Source: JALZIF01 sp964584905 (lineage in GTDB: Bacteria > Gemmatimonadota > Gemmatimonadetes > Gemmatimonadales > Gemmatimonadaceae). Taken from it: a stretch of 8,495 nt of DNA. Of the stretch, positions 1 through 6,223 are shown piece after piece (the stretch's first letter is position 1; each line of letters starts with the position of its first letter). Where the stretch lies: the NCBI GenBank assembly GCA_964584905.1, contig CAZPCC010000325.1:1-8495 (forward strand), in the 5' to 3' direction. The notes beneath the pieces are model-generated. The model was given only the letters and a program-made list of their open reading frames with translations. It had not been told where the DNA came from and made no database searches. The position numbers and the translations under genes are program-made.

Positions 1-125
1 GTTCGCCGCGCCACGAGGATCACACGTGCTCCGCTCGCGCTCAGCGCGCGCGCTACCCATTGTCCAATGAATCCCGACGCGCCGAATACCGCGGCGCTGA
101 CCCCGCGGTAGCTATCGAGCGTCAT
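1..125 (-). CDS. NAD(P)-binding Rossmann-fold protein, epimerase/SDR type (N-terminal fragment)
   Basis: Only the first 41 codons lie in the window and the gene continues past the left edge. The peptide starts MTLDSYRGVSAAVFGASGF and continues with IGQWVARALSASGARVILV. The GASGFIG stretch (about residues 15-21) is the glycine-rich dinucleotide-binding turn (GxxGxxG) of the extended SDR/NAD-dependent epimerase-dehydratase superfamily. It is followed by the expected helix and second beta strand ending in VILVARR. The ATG at 125-123 lies inside the end of the upstream glycosyltransferase gene (14-nt overlap), so the two are probably co-transcribed and translationally coupled. No good Shine-Dalgarno sequence precedes it, which fits re-initiation. 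The substrate cannot be known from this fragment. The neighbouring sugar transferase suggests a nucleotide-sugar or polyisoprenyl-sugar role, but that is inference. Confidence 0.8.
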   Translation of the reverse strand, partial: MTLDSYRGVSAAVFGASGFIGQWVARALSASGARVILVARR

Positions 126-2202
126 TCACGTCGCCGCTGCCGTCGGCGCGCCAGGCGAGTGCTTCATGCGAGGACATTGGTCCGGCGAGTACCTGGAACC
201 CGCTGTTGTTGGTCTGCGTAGGCCCGGCGATCACCCACACCGGCCGCTCCGGATACGCACGTAATACCTCCGCCCGCGCCTCGGGGTCGCGATCCCATGC
301 GTAAATCGGTTCCGGTGCGCGGAGGTCGAGGGGATTGTACGTGGCGGCGGAGGCGTAGTCGGGGTGCCGGCGCCCGCGAACGAGGACCAGACTCGAGCCG
401 AAGCCGTGCTCGCGCGCAAGCCGCTCGACTCCCGGCTCCATGCGGCGGTAATGATAGTACTTGTCGGCAGCACGCCACGGCACGAAGACGAACGCCGAAA
501 CAGTGCACAGGGCGACAGCGGCCAGCCTAACGCGCACCCCGGCCCAGGTACCTCGAGATTCGGCCGCCATTTCGCCGAGCACCTCGATTCCGCGGGCGGC
601 GAGCACGATGCATGGAACGATGATCAGGTACCAATAGCGCGCGCCGAAGTCCGGGCCTCCGGCAAACCAGTAGAAGCTGTGCAGCCCCACGATGAGAGCG
701 ATCGGCGCCAGCATCCACCAGTCCTCGCGCTTCAGTCGCCGGGAGAACAGCAGCAGCGCGATGACGAGCAGCGAGCCGGTACTCCATCCCAGCAGCTCGA
801 CGCCGACCTGGTAGCCGTTCAGACCGGCGTTGATGAAAACGTCTATCAGGCCGTGACCGGGCAGCGGATCCAGGCCGGGCCAACCGATACCGCGATTGGC
901 GCCAAAGCCAAGAGCGTTTACGTCCTTTCCGTATATCGCATCGGTGTATGCCATGAGCGGAAAGACCGTCGGATCGCCGGCGATGGCGGCGTTGTAAGGC
1001 AGCACCGCCGCGCCTGTCGCCATTGTCGCCAGCGCGAGCACCGCGACCTGCGGAATGGCCAGGCGAAAACGTGCCGACCGCCCGCCGAGTGCCCAGAAGC
1101 CTAACAGAACGGCCACCGCCAGCCCTTCCAGCGGCCGGATGATGCTGACCACGCCGATGGCCGCGCCGCCCAGTACGCCCCACCCCAGGCGGCCGGAACG
1201 GCGCATGCGCGCTACGGCGAGTGCGGCAACGAGGGAGAAGAAAAGAGCCAGTGTGTGAGTCATGAAGTTCATCCCCATGAACAGGAACCATGGGGAGGTG
1301 GCGAGCAGCAGAACGCTCCAGCGCGCCGTGCGGCGCCCATAGATGTCGCCGATTACCAGATAGGCAAGCAGCACGCAGGCGCCGTTGAGCAGCGGATTCA
1401 CCAGCCACGGCACGCCAGCCATGTAGCCCAGTGAGAGCACGGCGGGCCAACCCGGGGGCACCGGCGAGTACCACCGCTCCGCCTCATACGTCATCAGGTC
1501 GAGATTGAACGCCGCGAGCACCGGCGGCGCCGGCATGTCGAGCATCCCCGCGGCGAAATAGCGCGCCTGGTAGATGTACGAAACCTCGTCCGGCACGTGT
1601 GGATGCTTCTGGTACGAGTACACTGCCAGCACCGCGCAGATGAGCACTACCCAGCCCGCTGCAATCAGCGCGAACCTGTCGAGTCGCACTGGTTCATCGT
1701 CAGGCGAAGGCCGAACGATAGGTCCGAGCCGGGAGGCCAGCCCGTCCACCAGGTGCGCTGGCACCGCTGCAGCGAAGCAGATGATCGTCGCCAGCGCTAT
1801 CGCCTGTAGTACAGTCGCCAGCATCAACTCGGCGCCGTAAACGAGCGGCTCCTTGGAGAAGGTAGCGCTGAACAGCACGAAGACCGCGGCGATGATCAGC
1901 AGGCGCGCGGTGCCGTATGATTCGGAAATCCACGACCGCAGATCCGGCCACAAGCTCCGCAGCCCGATCGCGGCGATCAGTCCCTGCACAATGACGATGG
2001 TGGTTGGAACGGGCGCCACGGTGAAGAGCTCGGGAGGCCGCAGATAGTGCTGGTATCCGACCATCTGCCCGGCCTGCATGAGCTGCAACCGGGCAATCTC
2101 TCCAATCAGCGCGAGTGCGAACCACGCCAGGGCGGGAACTGGGAGCTTCACAATGCCTGGGGAAGAAGCAGAGCCGAGGAACGAACACACGTTCCAACTC
2201 AC
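112..2202 (-). CDS. GT-C fold membrane glycosyltransferase (GT39/ArnT-like)
   Basis: This 696-aa protein is highly hydrophobic, with roughly 12-14 predicted membrane helices (for example around residues 21-40, 62-84, 120-147, 177-196, 311-332, 381-402, 496-513 and 523-539). About 120 soluble residues follow at the C-terminus. After an early helix comes HPHVPDEVSYIYQAR. The Asp-Glu pair (about 205-206) in a large external loop followed by a YxxAR helix is the hallmark of GT-C transferases of the GT39/ArnT/PMT type, which use polyprenyl-phosphate sugars at the outer face of the inner membrane. Later blocks also resemble bacterial GT39-like proteins: RPLEG (about 356), LPYN...GDP (about 401-411) and GFGANRG (about 432). 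I chose the GTG at 2202-2200 because a GGAG lies 5 nt upstream; the TTG one codon earlier is also open. The gene overlaps the downstream epimerase-like gene by 14 nt. Donor and acceptor are unknown. Several long antisense frames over it are GC-rich shadows. Confidence 0.85.
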   Translation of the reverse strand: MSWNVCSFLGSASSPGIVKLPVPALAWFALALIGEIARLQLMQAGQMVGYQHYLRPPELFTVAPVPTTIVIVQGLIAAIGLRSLWPDLRSWISESYGTARLLIIAAVFVLFSATFSKEPLVYGAELMLATVLQAIALATIICFAAAVPAHLVDGLASRLGPIVRPSPDDEPVRLDRFALIAAGWVVLICAVLAVYSYQKHPHVPDEVSYIYQARYFAAGMLDMPAPPVLAAFNLDLMTYEAERWYSPVPPGWPAVLSLGYMAGVPWLVNPLLNGACVLLAYLVIGDIYGRRTARWSVLLLATSPWFLFMGMNFMTHTLALFFSLVAALAVARMRRSGRLGWGVLGGAAIGVVSIIRPLEGLAVAVLLGFWALGGRSARFRLAIPQVAVLALATMATGAAVLPYNAAIAGDPTVFPLMAYTDAIYGKDVNALGFGANRGIGWPGLDPLPGHGLIDVFINAGLNGYQVGVELLGWSTGSLLVIALLLFSRRLKREDWWMLAPIALIVGLHSFYWFAGGPDFGARYWYLIIVPCIVLAARGIEVLGEMAAESRGTWAGVRVRLAAVALCTVSAFVFVPWRAADKYYHYRRMEPGVERLAREHGFGSSLVLVRGRRHPDYASAATYNPLDLRAPEPIYAWDRDPEARAEVLRAYPERPVWVIAGPTQTNNSGFQVLAGPMSSHEALAWRADGSGDVNDAR

Positions 2203-2227
2203 CAAGACTCCGGCCGGCGCGGCGCGG

Positions 2228-2291
2228 TAACGGCAGCGGGCCGCCGTAGTGGATCACGTCCAGGTCGGAGCATCTTATCACGCTCCGGAGC
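2228..2291. promoter_or_regulatory. Divergent intergenic region: CGGAGC inverted/direct half-sites near the glycosyltransferase start
   Basis: CGGAGC (2266-2271) is mirrored by GCTCCG (2282-2287) across a 10-nt AT-rich spacer. GCTCCG continues into the 10-nt perfect palindrome GCTCCGGAGC (2282-2291), giving a second CGGAGC exactly 20 nt from the first. Read leftward, the spacer contains TAAGAT, a weak -10 candidate for the glycosyltransferase gene, but I see no convincing -35 for it. An 11-nt sequence TAACGGCAGCG (2228-2238) recurs at 2349-2359 on the other side of the region. The arrangement resembles a transcription-factor operator placed between divergent genes. This is pattern evidence only, and GC-rich short palindromes also arise by chance. 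Confidence 0.25.
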
Positions 2292-2319
2292 CCGGCGGTA
2301 GCGGCTGCCGGGGCTTCGC

Positions 2320-2349
2320 TTGACAGCGCTGGCTCGAATGCGCCAGAAT
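2320..2349 (+). promoter_or_regulatory. Sigma70-like promoter candidate for the large ankyrin gene
   Basis: A perfect TTGACA -35 hexamer (2320-2325) is followed after 18 nt by CAGAAT (2344-2349), which matches TATAAT at four of six positions. Initiation would fall near 2356, leaving a leader of about 130 nt before the ATG at 2487. It is the only strong -35 hexamer I see in the divergent region. The -10 is imperfect, so the call is tentative. Confidence 0.4.
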
Positions 2350-2388
2350 AACGGCAGCGCGCTCTGGGGCGCCTCCTGTCCGCGGCAA

Positions 2389-2482
2389 GGGAGTTCTACT
2401 CCCACCCATGCTGGTTCGACGCAGTGCCTATCGAACCTTCTTCCTGCCTGTACTCAGCGGACTTCAGGCGAATGGAGGAAGG
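2389..2482 (+). promoter_or_regulatory. Structured 5' leader with ribosome-binding-site-sequestering hairpin
   Basis: Three stems can be drawn in the leader of the large ankyrin gene. First, GGGAG (2389-2393) pairs with CTCCC (2399-2403). Second, GGTTCGA (2413-2419) pairs perfectly with TCGAACC (2431-2437) around an 11-nt loop. Third, CCTTCTTCC (2436-2444) pairs with the Shine-Dalgarno GGAGGAAGG (2474-2482) in 8 Watson-Crick pairs and one G-U. This third stem is extended inward by GCCTG (2446-2450) with CAGGC (2465-2469). The second and third stems share positions 2436-2437, so they partly exclude each other, as alternative folds in a translational switch would. It matches no riboswitch class I know. 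A thermosensor-like, protein-bound or merely incidental fold are all possible. Confidence 0.35.
2474..2482 (+). promoter_or_regulatory. Strong Shine-Dalgarno that fixes the start of the large ankyrin gene
   Basis: GGAGGAAGG sits with its GGAGG core 8 nt before the ATG at 2487. The frame stays open upstream to a GTG at 2424 and another ATG at 2472, but neither has a comparable site and the second overlaps this one. The 2487 start also leaves the conserved N-terminal module intact. Confidence 0.8.
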
Positions 2483-2486
2483 TATC

Positions 2487-5400
2487 ATGAGCAGGACACT
2501 CACGCCCCAGAGCTCCCTCGAGAATCTCCGCAGGGAAGCCAAACGGTGGCTCAGCGCCATTCGCGGGAACGACTCGGCCGCGCGCGACCGGCTGCGGCGC
2601 GTTCATCCCGGCGCGCCCGCCGATCCAGGTCTTCGCGATGTTCAGCACGCGCTGGCGCTGGAACACGGGCTCTCCGGATGGACGGAGCTCAAGAACGAGC
2701 TCGCCAGGCAACGCGCCGGCTCCTCTGCCGGCTCGCCCAACGCCGCCCTGCAGGAGCTACTCTCCGCCGCCGATCGCGGCGACGCCTTGCGAGCGGGCCA
2801 ATTGCTCGATGACTTTCCCGAGATCATCAACCAGCGTGGTACGCTCGCGGGCCACACCGGCGCGCGAACCGCGCTCCACTTCGGGGTTCACCACCACGAC
2901 GTCGTAAGGCTGCTGCTCGAGCGCGGCGCAGATCCGAACATCCGTGACGAAGGGGACGACGCGATGCCGCTGCACTTCGCCGCGGAGCGCGGCGACTCGC
3001 GTCTCGTAATGCTGCTCATTGAGCACGGAGCCGACCCGGTCGGCGAAGGCACCGGGCACCTGTTGAACGTGCTGGGATGGGCCGTCTGCTTCGACTATGC
3101 CTATCACGAGGAGGTTGCCAGATACCTGCTGGCTCACGGCGCCAGGCACACCATTCATACCGCCGTCGCGATGGGCGATGTGGAGGCCATTCGCGAGCTG
3201 GCCGCGCTGCGGCCAGAAGATCTCGACAGGCAGATGGATCGAACCAACCGTCACCGGCGGCCGCTGCACCTGGCGGTAGCCAAAAAGCAGCCGGAGTCGC
3301 TGGCCACACTGCTAGCGCTTGGCGCGGACGCCGAGGGGGAGGATGCGGCGGGTATGACGCCGCTCGACCAGGCGGCGGTCGGCGGAGAGGCAGAGATGGC
3401 TCAGCTGCTCATCGACAACGGAGCGCGCGTAAGGCTTCCGGCGGCGGTGGCGCTCGACAGGCATGACGAAATCGCTCGCATACTTGCCGAGAGCCCGGAC
3501 TGTCTACGTCCGGGGGGACGATGGGCCAGGCTGATAATCCGTGCGAGCGAACGGGCTCCGGCTCCGGTAATCGAATCTCTCGTGCAAGGTGGGGCGTCGG
3601 TCCACGTCCGGGATGATCATCGCACTTCGGTGGATGGCACCCACGGCTACACGGCACTCCACGCCGCGGCATTCCACGGCAACGCCGACGCTGCGAGGAT
3701 GCTGCTGCGGCATGGTGCAAACCCCATGGATCGAGAGGACAAGTACTGGGGCACGCCGGCCGGATGGGCTGCCTATGCCGGGCACATCGCGGTGCGAGAC
3801 TTAATCCTCGATGCGCCGGCGATCGACATCTTCGACGCGATCCTCTATCGCAGCGATCGCATCGGGGAAACGCTGGATCGCGACCCTTCAGCGCTGGACC
3901 GGGCGTTCGGCGAATACGTTACCGGCGCCGACATGGCGGCCAAGCCATGGCTCGACCCGGCGTGGACTCCGATTGCCTTCGCGGTCGCCAATGGAGAGCT
4001 CGACGCGGCGAGTATTCTCGTCGACCGGGGTGCCGACCTTTCGTTCAAGGATTCGACCGGCCGCTCACTCAGCGAGATCGCGTCGGCGAACGGACATGCC
4101 GACATCGCAAGGATGCTGGCTCGGCACGCGGCCGAAGCAGCACCTCGTACGCACAGGGTCGCCGCGGAAGGGGACCGTGTCGCCGATTTCCTTCGAAAGG
4201 CGTGCCTCGACTGGAGATCCAGCGGGGCCGAGCGGACGTTCCTCATGAACGATGCCGCGCGGATGCTCGACGCGCATCCGGAGATTGCGCACGCCAGCAT
4301 CTTCACCGCCGTCGCCTGCGGCGCGGTCGATGTCGTGCGGCGCATCCTGGGTGAGCGACCCGGTGCCGCCTCGGAGATCGGCGGTCCGCGGCCGTGGCCG
4401 CCGCTTCTCTATCTGTGTGCGGCTCGGCTTCCTTCGCCCAGCGCCATTGAGAACGCGGTCGAGATCGCACGACTCCTGCTCGACCACGGCGCCGACCCTA
4501 ACGCCTTCTACCTCGGCGGCAATGCCGACATCCACTACACGGCGCTGACCTTCGTGCTAGGCCGCGGCGAGGAGCTCGCTTCGATGCACCCGCGGGCACG
4601 CGAGCTCACCGGCCTTCTCCTCGAGAGCGGCGCCGATCCGCACGACAACCAGGATCTGTACAACGTGTTCGCCGACAATACTTCCCGGCATCTGCTAGGC
4701 GACGACATCGTGTGGCTGCTCGAGCTGATGTACGAGCATTCAATACGCCGTGGCCACCAAGCCGATTGGGACGATCCTGAATGGCCGATGTTCGACATGC
4801 GCGGGGCGCCATCGCTGGGTGATGAGGAGCGCCGGCATGCGGGCTCCCGCTTCATGCTTGATGGTGCGGTCGACCGGAATCTGCTTGTGCTTGCCGAATG
4901 GCTGCTCGAGCACGGTGCAGGGCCAAACACGCCGCGGGGCAATCTTTGGAAGGAATCGAAGCGCACTCTGTATCAGGAGGCGCAAATACGCGGCTTCTCC
5001 GAGATGCGAAAGCTACTGGTGCGGTACGGTGCTACGGAGGAGCCGCTCGAGCTCGCCGGTATCGACGAGTTCATCGGGGCGTGCCTCACGACGGACCGCC
5101 AGCGCGTACGCTCGCTGATCGAGAGGCACCCCGAATACCTGCGCGATCATCGTCCCATGTTCGCCGCCGTGAAGAACGATCGGGTAGACGTGGTCGAAAT
5201 GCTGCTCGACATGGGAGTGTCGCCAAACGTCGAGGACGTGTGGCACGGGCGGACGCGCACGCTGCACGTGGCAGCTGGCGCGGGAGCGGAGCGCAGCGTT
5301 GCGCTTCTCATCGAGCGGGGTGCCGACGTCGACTTTCGCGAATCCAATTACGATGGCAGCCCGCTCACCTGGGCGTCGTACTTTCAGCAGCCGGCAATGA

Positions 5401-5702
5401 TCGAGCTGCTCGGCAGGCACAGCCGGGACGTGTGGCACCTGACGCGCACCGGGCGCGTGGATCGGCTGCGCGAGGTGCTTGGGGAGAGTCCGGAGCTGGC
5501 GCGCGTCTCGTCGCCCGGCGCCGGCACACCTCTTTTCTGGCTTCCTGACGATTCAGCGATCGCACATGCTGTCGCGTCGCTGTTCATCTCCCACGGCGCC
5601 GATCCGGCGTACCTGAACGCCGAGGGCGCCAGTGCAGCCGACATTGCCGCACGACGAGGGATGGACGAGGTGGCAACTCTGCTTCGTTCGGCAGGCCGCT
5701 GA
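2487..5702 (+). CDS. Giant multi-module ankyrin-repeat protein (1071 aa)
   Basis: The protein has no signal peptide or membrane helix and is predicted cytoplasmic. Residues about 10-73 form an N-terminal helical module (LENLRREAKRWLSAIRGND ... GLSGWTELKNEL) also present in the ankyrin protein at 7273-8495. The rest is about 20 or more ankyrin repeats. Clear ones carry TALHFGVHHHDVVRLLLERG (128-147), MPLHFAAERGD (160), RPLHLAVAKKQ (258), MTPLDQAAVGGEAEMAQLL (290), YTALHAAAFHGNADAARMLL (388), TPIAFAVANGELDAASIL (493), MFAAVKNDRVDVVEMLL (891) and TLHVAAGAGAERSVALL (925). Loops are of the GADP/GADV type. Interspersed half-repeats end in 'P-E/D' turns (FPEII, SPDCL, HPEIA, HPEYL, SPELA). Residues about 560-850 look like a separate ankyrin subfamily with GGPRPWPPLLYL (632-643) and QDLYNVF (722-728). 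Ankyrin arrays bind proteins; no enzymatic domain is visible and the partner is unknown. It converges on the peptidase gene downstream. Confidence 0.93.
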   Translation: MSRTLTPQSSLENLRREAKRWLSAIRGNDSAARDRLRRVHPGAPADPGLRDVQHALALEHGLSGWTELKNELARQRAGSSAGSPNAALQELLSAADRGDALRAGQLLDDFPEIINQRGTLAGHTGARTALHFGVHHHDVVRLLLERGADPNIRDEGDDAMPLHFAAERGDSRLVMLLIEHGADPVGEGTGHLLNVLGWAVCFDYAYHEEVARYLLAHGARHTIHTAVAMGDVEAIRELAALRPEDLDRQMDRTNRHRRPLHLAVAKKQPESLATLLALGADAEGEDAAGMTPLDQAAVGGEAEMAQLLIDNGARVRLPAAVALDRHDEIARILAESPDCLRPGGRWARLIIRASERAPAPVIESLVQGGASVHVRDDHRTSVDGTHGYTALHAAAFHGNADAARMLLRHGANPMDREDKYWGTPAGWAAYAGHIAVRDLILDAPAIDIFDAILYRSDRIGETLDRDPSALDRAFGEYVTGADMAAKPWLDPAWTPIAFAVANGELDAASILVDRGADLSFKDSTGRSLSEIASANGHADIARMLARHAAEAAPRTHRVAAEGDRVADFLRKACLDWRSSGAERTFLMNDAARMLDAHPEIAHASIFTAVACGAVDVVRRILGERPGAASEIGGPRPWPPLLYLCAARLPSPSAIENAVEIARLLLDHGADPNAFYLGGNADIHYTALTFVLGRGEELASMHPRARELTGLLLESGADPHDNQDLYNVFADNTSRHLLGDDIVWLLELMYEHSIRRGHQADWDDPEWPMFDMRGAPSLGDEERRHAGSRFMLDGAVDRNLLVLAEWLLEHGAGPNTPRGNLWKESKRTLYQEAQIRGFSEMRKLLVRYGATEEPLELAGIDEFIGACLTTDRQRVRSLIERHPEYLRDHRPMFAAVKNDRVDVVEMLLDMGVSPNVEDVWHGRTRTLHVAAGAGAERSVALLIERGADVDFRESNYDGSPLTWASYFQQPAMIELLGRHSRDVWHLTRTGRVDRLREVLGESPELARVSSPGAGTPLFWLPDDSAIAHAVASLFISHGADPAYLNAEGASAADIAARRGMDEVATLLRSAGR

Positions 5703-5737
5703 TTCACTTTGCCGCGCCGGTTCACCTCTGCAATCCA

Positions 5738-5756
5738 TTGTCAGGAATGTTGTGGC
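5738..5756 (+). repeat. AGGAATGTT direct repeat, left copy
   Basis: TTGTCAGGAATGTTGTGGC here matches TTGTTAGGAATGTTTGGC at 5901-5918 with one substitution and one single-base gap. The two copies enclose the first palindrome. Its GTCAGGAAT (5740-5748) is also the exact reverse complement of ATTCCTGAC at 5881-5889, directly right of the palindrome. Confidence 0.6.
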
Positions 5757-5794
5757 GCGGCGTGTTGATGGGTTTCTCGAAGTTTCGTTTCTTG

Positions 5795-5876
5795 AACCAC
5801 AGAGGACACAGGGGACACAGAGGGCTGCGACGTTACTAACCTGTCTAAGGCTTTGTTCTCTGTGTCCCCTGTGGTT
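5795..5876. repeat. Inverted repeat A (CACAGAGGACAC type palindrome)
   Basis: The left arm 5795-5823 is AACCAC followed by two 9-nt AGRGGACAC units and AGAGG. The right arm 5858-5876 is the exact reverse complement of AACCAC plus one such unit plus AGAG, so the arms differ by one 9-nt unit. A perfect 16-bp stem forms between 5807-5822 and 5858-5873 with a 35-nt loop. Palindromes of this type are dispersed intergenic repeats in many environmental high-GC bacteria, as I recall. The unequal unit number suggests slippage or unit gain. It may act as a transcription barrier between the convergent genes or be a passive REP-like element. Confidence 0.8.
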
Positions 5877-5900
5877 AAAAATTCCTGACTCGGCAGGCAT

Positions 5901-5918
5901 TTGTTAGGAATGTTTGGC
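5901..5918 (+). repeat. AGGAATGTT direct repeat, right copy
   Basis: Right-hand copy of the repeat at 5738-5756, in the same orientation and 163 bp away. Its AGGAAT (5906-5911) can also pair with ATTCCT (5881-5886), so the AGGAAT box occurs three times around palindrome A: forward, reverse and forward. Confidence 0.6.
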
Positions 5919-5964
5919 CGATGTGCCGATCGTTCCGTGCGCACAGAAGGTGAAGTAGAAAAGC

Positions 5965-6112
5965 TTTTAACCGCAGAGGGCGCGGAGGAACGCAGAGGAC
6001 TGCAGGAAAACCTGGCGGCAGCTGACACCGTTATGGAAGAAAGAAAAGTTCTTTCTCTTCTTTTCTTTTGTTCCGCAGTCCTCTGCGTCCCTCTGCGTCC
6101 TCTGCGGTAAAA
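5965..6112. repeat. Inverted repeat B (CGCAGAGG type palindrome)
   Basis: The 34-nt core of the left arm (5970-6003) matches the reverse complement of the right arm (6075-6108) with 3 differences, two of which are G-U wobbles in plus-strand RNA. TTTTA and AAAA tracts extend the arms outward. The arms are internally repetitive: CTCTGCGTCC occurs twice in tandem (6081-6100), followed by TCTGCGG. The roughly 70-nt loop carries a separate perfect 8-bp AT-rich hairpin (AGAAAGAA/TTCTTTCT, 6038-6056). Read leftward it lies about 110 nt after the peptidase stop and is followed by AAAAGCTTTT, so it could slow or end that transcript. It differs in sequence from palindrome A but has the same 9-10 nt periodic design. 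Confidence 0.85.
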
Positions 6113-6223
6113 TGGCCGAGACTTTGAGCTACACCGGTGCCATTATCCTCAAGCAAAACTCCCAACCTGGCTTCCCGCTTTCGCCAGATGTGCTGGACGG
6201 CTTAGCGAGCTGTCGGCTCCGAC

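Larger units (their letters stand above)
5703..6223. other. Non-coding gap between convergent genes, filled with palindromic repeats
   Basis: This 521-bp stretch lies between the stops of the large ankyrin gene and the M28 peptidase gene. It holds two different inverted-repeat elements (5795-5876 and 5965-6112), AGGAAT-containing direct repeats around the first, and about 110 bp of featureless sequence (6113-6223). Open frames crossing it translate the repeats into low-complexity HRGHRE- or RTQGTQR-like peptides, a familiar artefact of such palindromes. I see no real gene. Neither palindrome is followed by a clear T-run, so classical intrinsic termination is not obvious, although both transcripts would run into a long hairpin here. 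Confidence 0.8.

Noticed and set aside
364..1104. 246-codon plus-strand open frame antisense to the glycosyltransferase
   Set aside because: Composition is rich in R, A, Q and H with no recognisable motif or hydrophobic pattern, and it is antisense to a gene with clear family features. It is a high-GC shadow.
527..1474. 315-codon minus-strand open frame in another frame of the glycosyltransferase
   Set aside because: Arginine- and alanine-rich translation typical of an off-frame reading; the overlapping frame has clear membrane helices and the DE motif.
2413..2437. Possible tRNA T-arm, because of GGTTCGA
   Set aside because: There is no acceptor, D-arm or anticodon arm around it; it is only a 7-bp inverted repeat.
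2424..2486. Longer start (GTG at 2424) for the large ankyrin gene
   Set aside because: The extra 21 residues would be encoded by the structured leader and lack a ribosome binding site; the strong GGAGGAAGG points to 2487.
3764..5548. Long alternative-frame ORFs inside the large ankyrin gene (3764-4354, 4898-5548)
   Set aside because: Arg-rich off-frame translations with no domains, fully inside a continuous ankyrin coding frame.
5858..5890. Classical intrinsic terminator at palindrome A
   Set aside because: The stem is followed by TTAAAAATT on the plus strand and no T-run on either strand, so the standard stem plus U-tract form is absent, although pausing is still possible.
5553..6028. Small ORFs across the intergenic palindromes (translations such as HRGHREQ and RTQGTQR)
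   Set aside because: They are translations of the 9-10 nt repeat units, occur on both strands, and have no start-site support. Such frames are a known annotation artefact.
5965..6112. CRISPR array or insertion sequence at the repeat cluster
   Set aside because: There are no regularly spaced direct repeats with unique spacers and no transposase frame. The structure is a single long palindrome.
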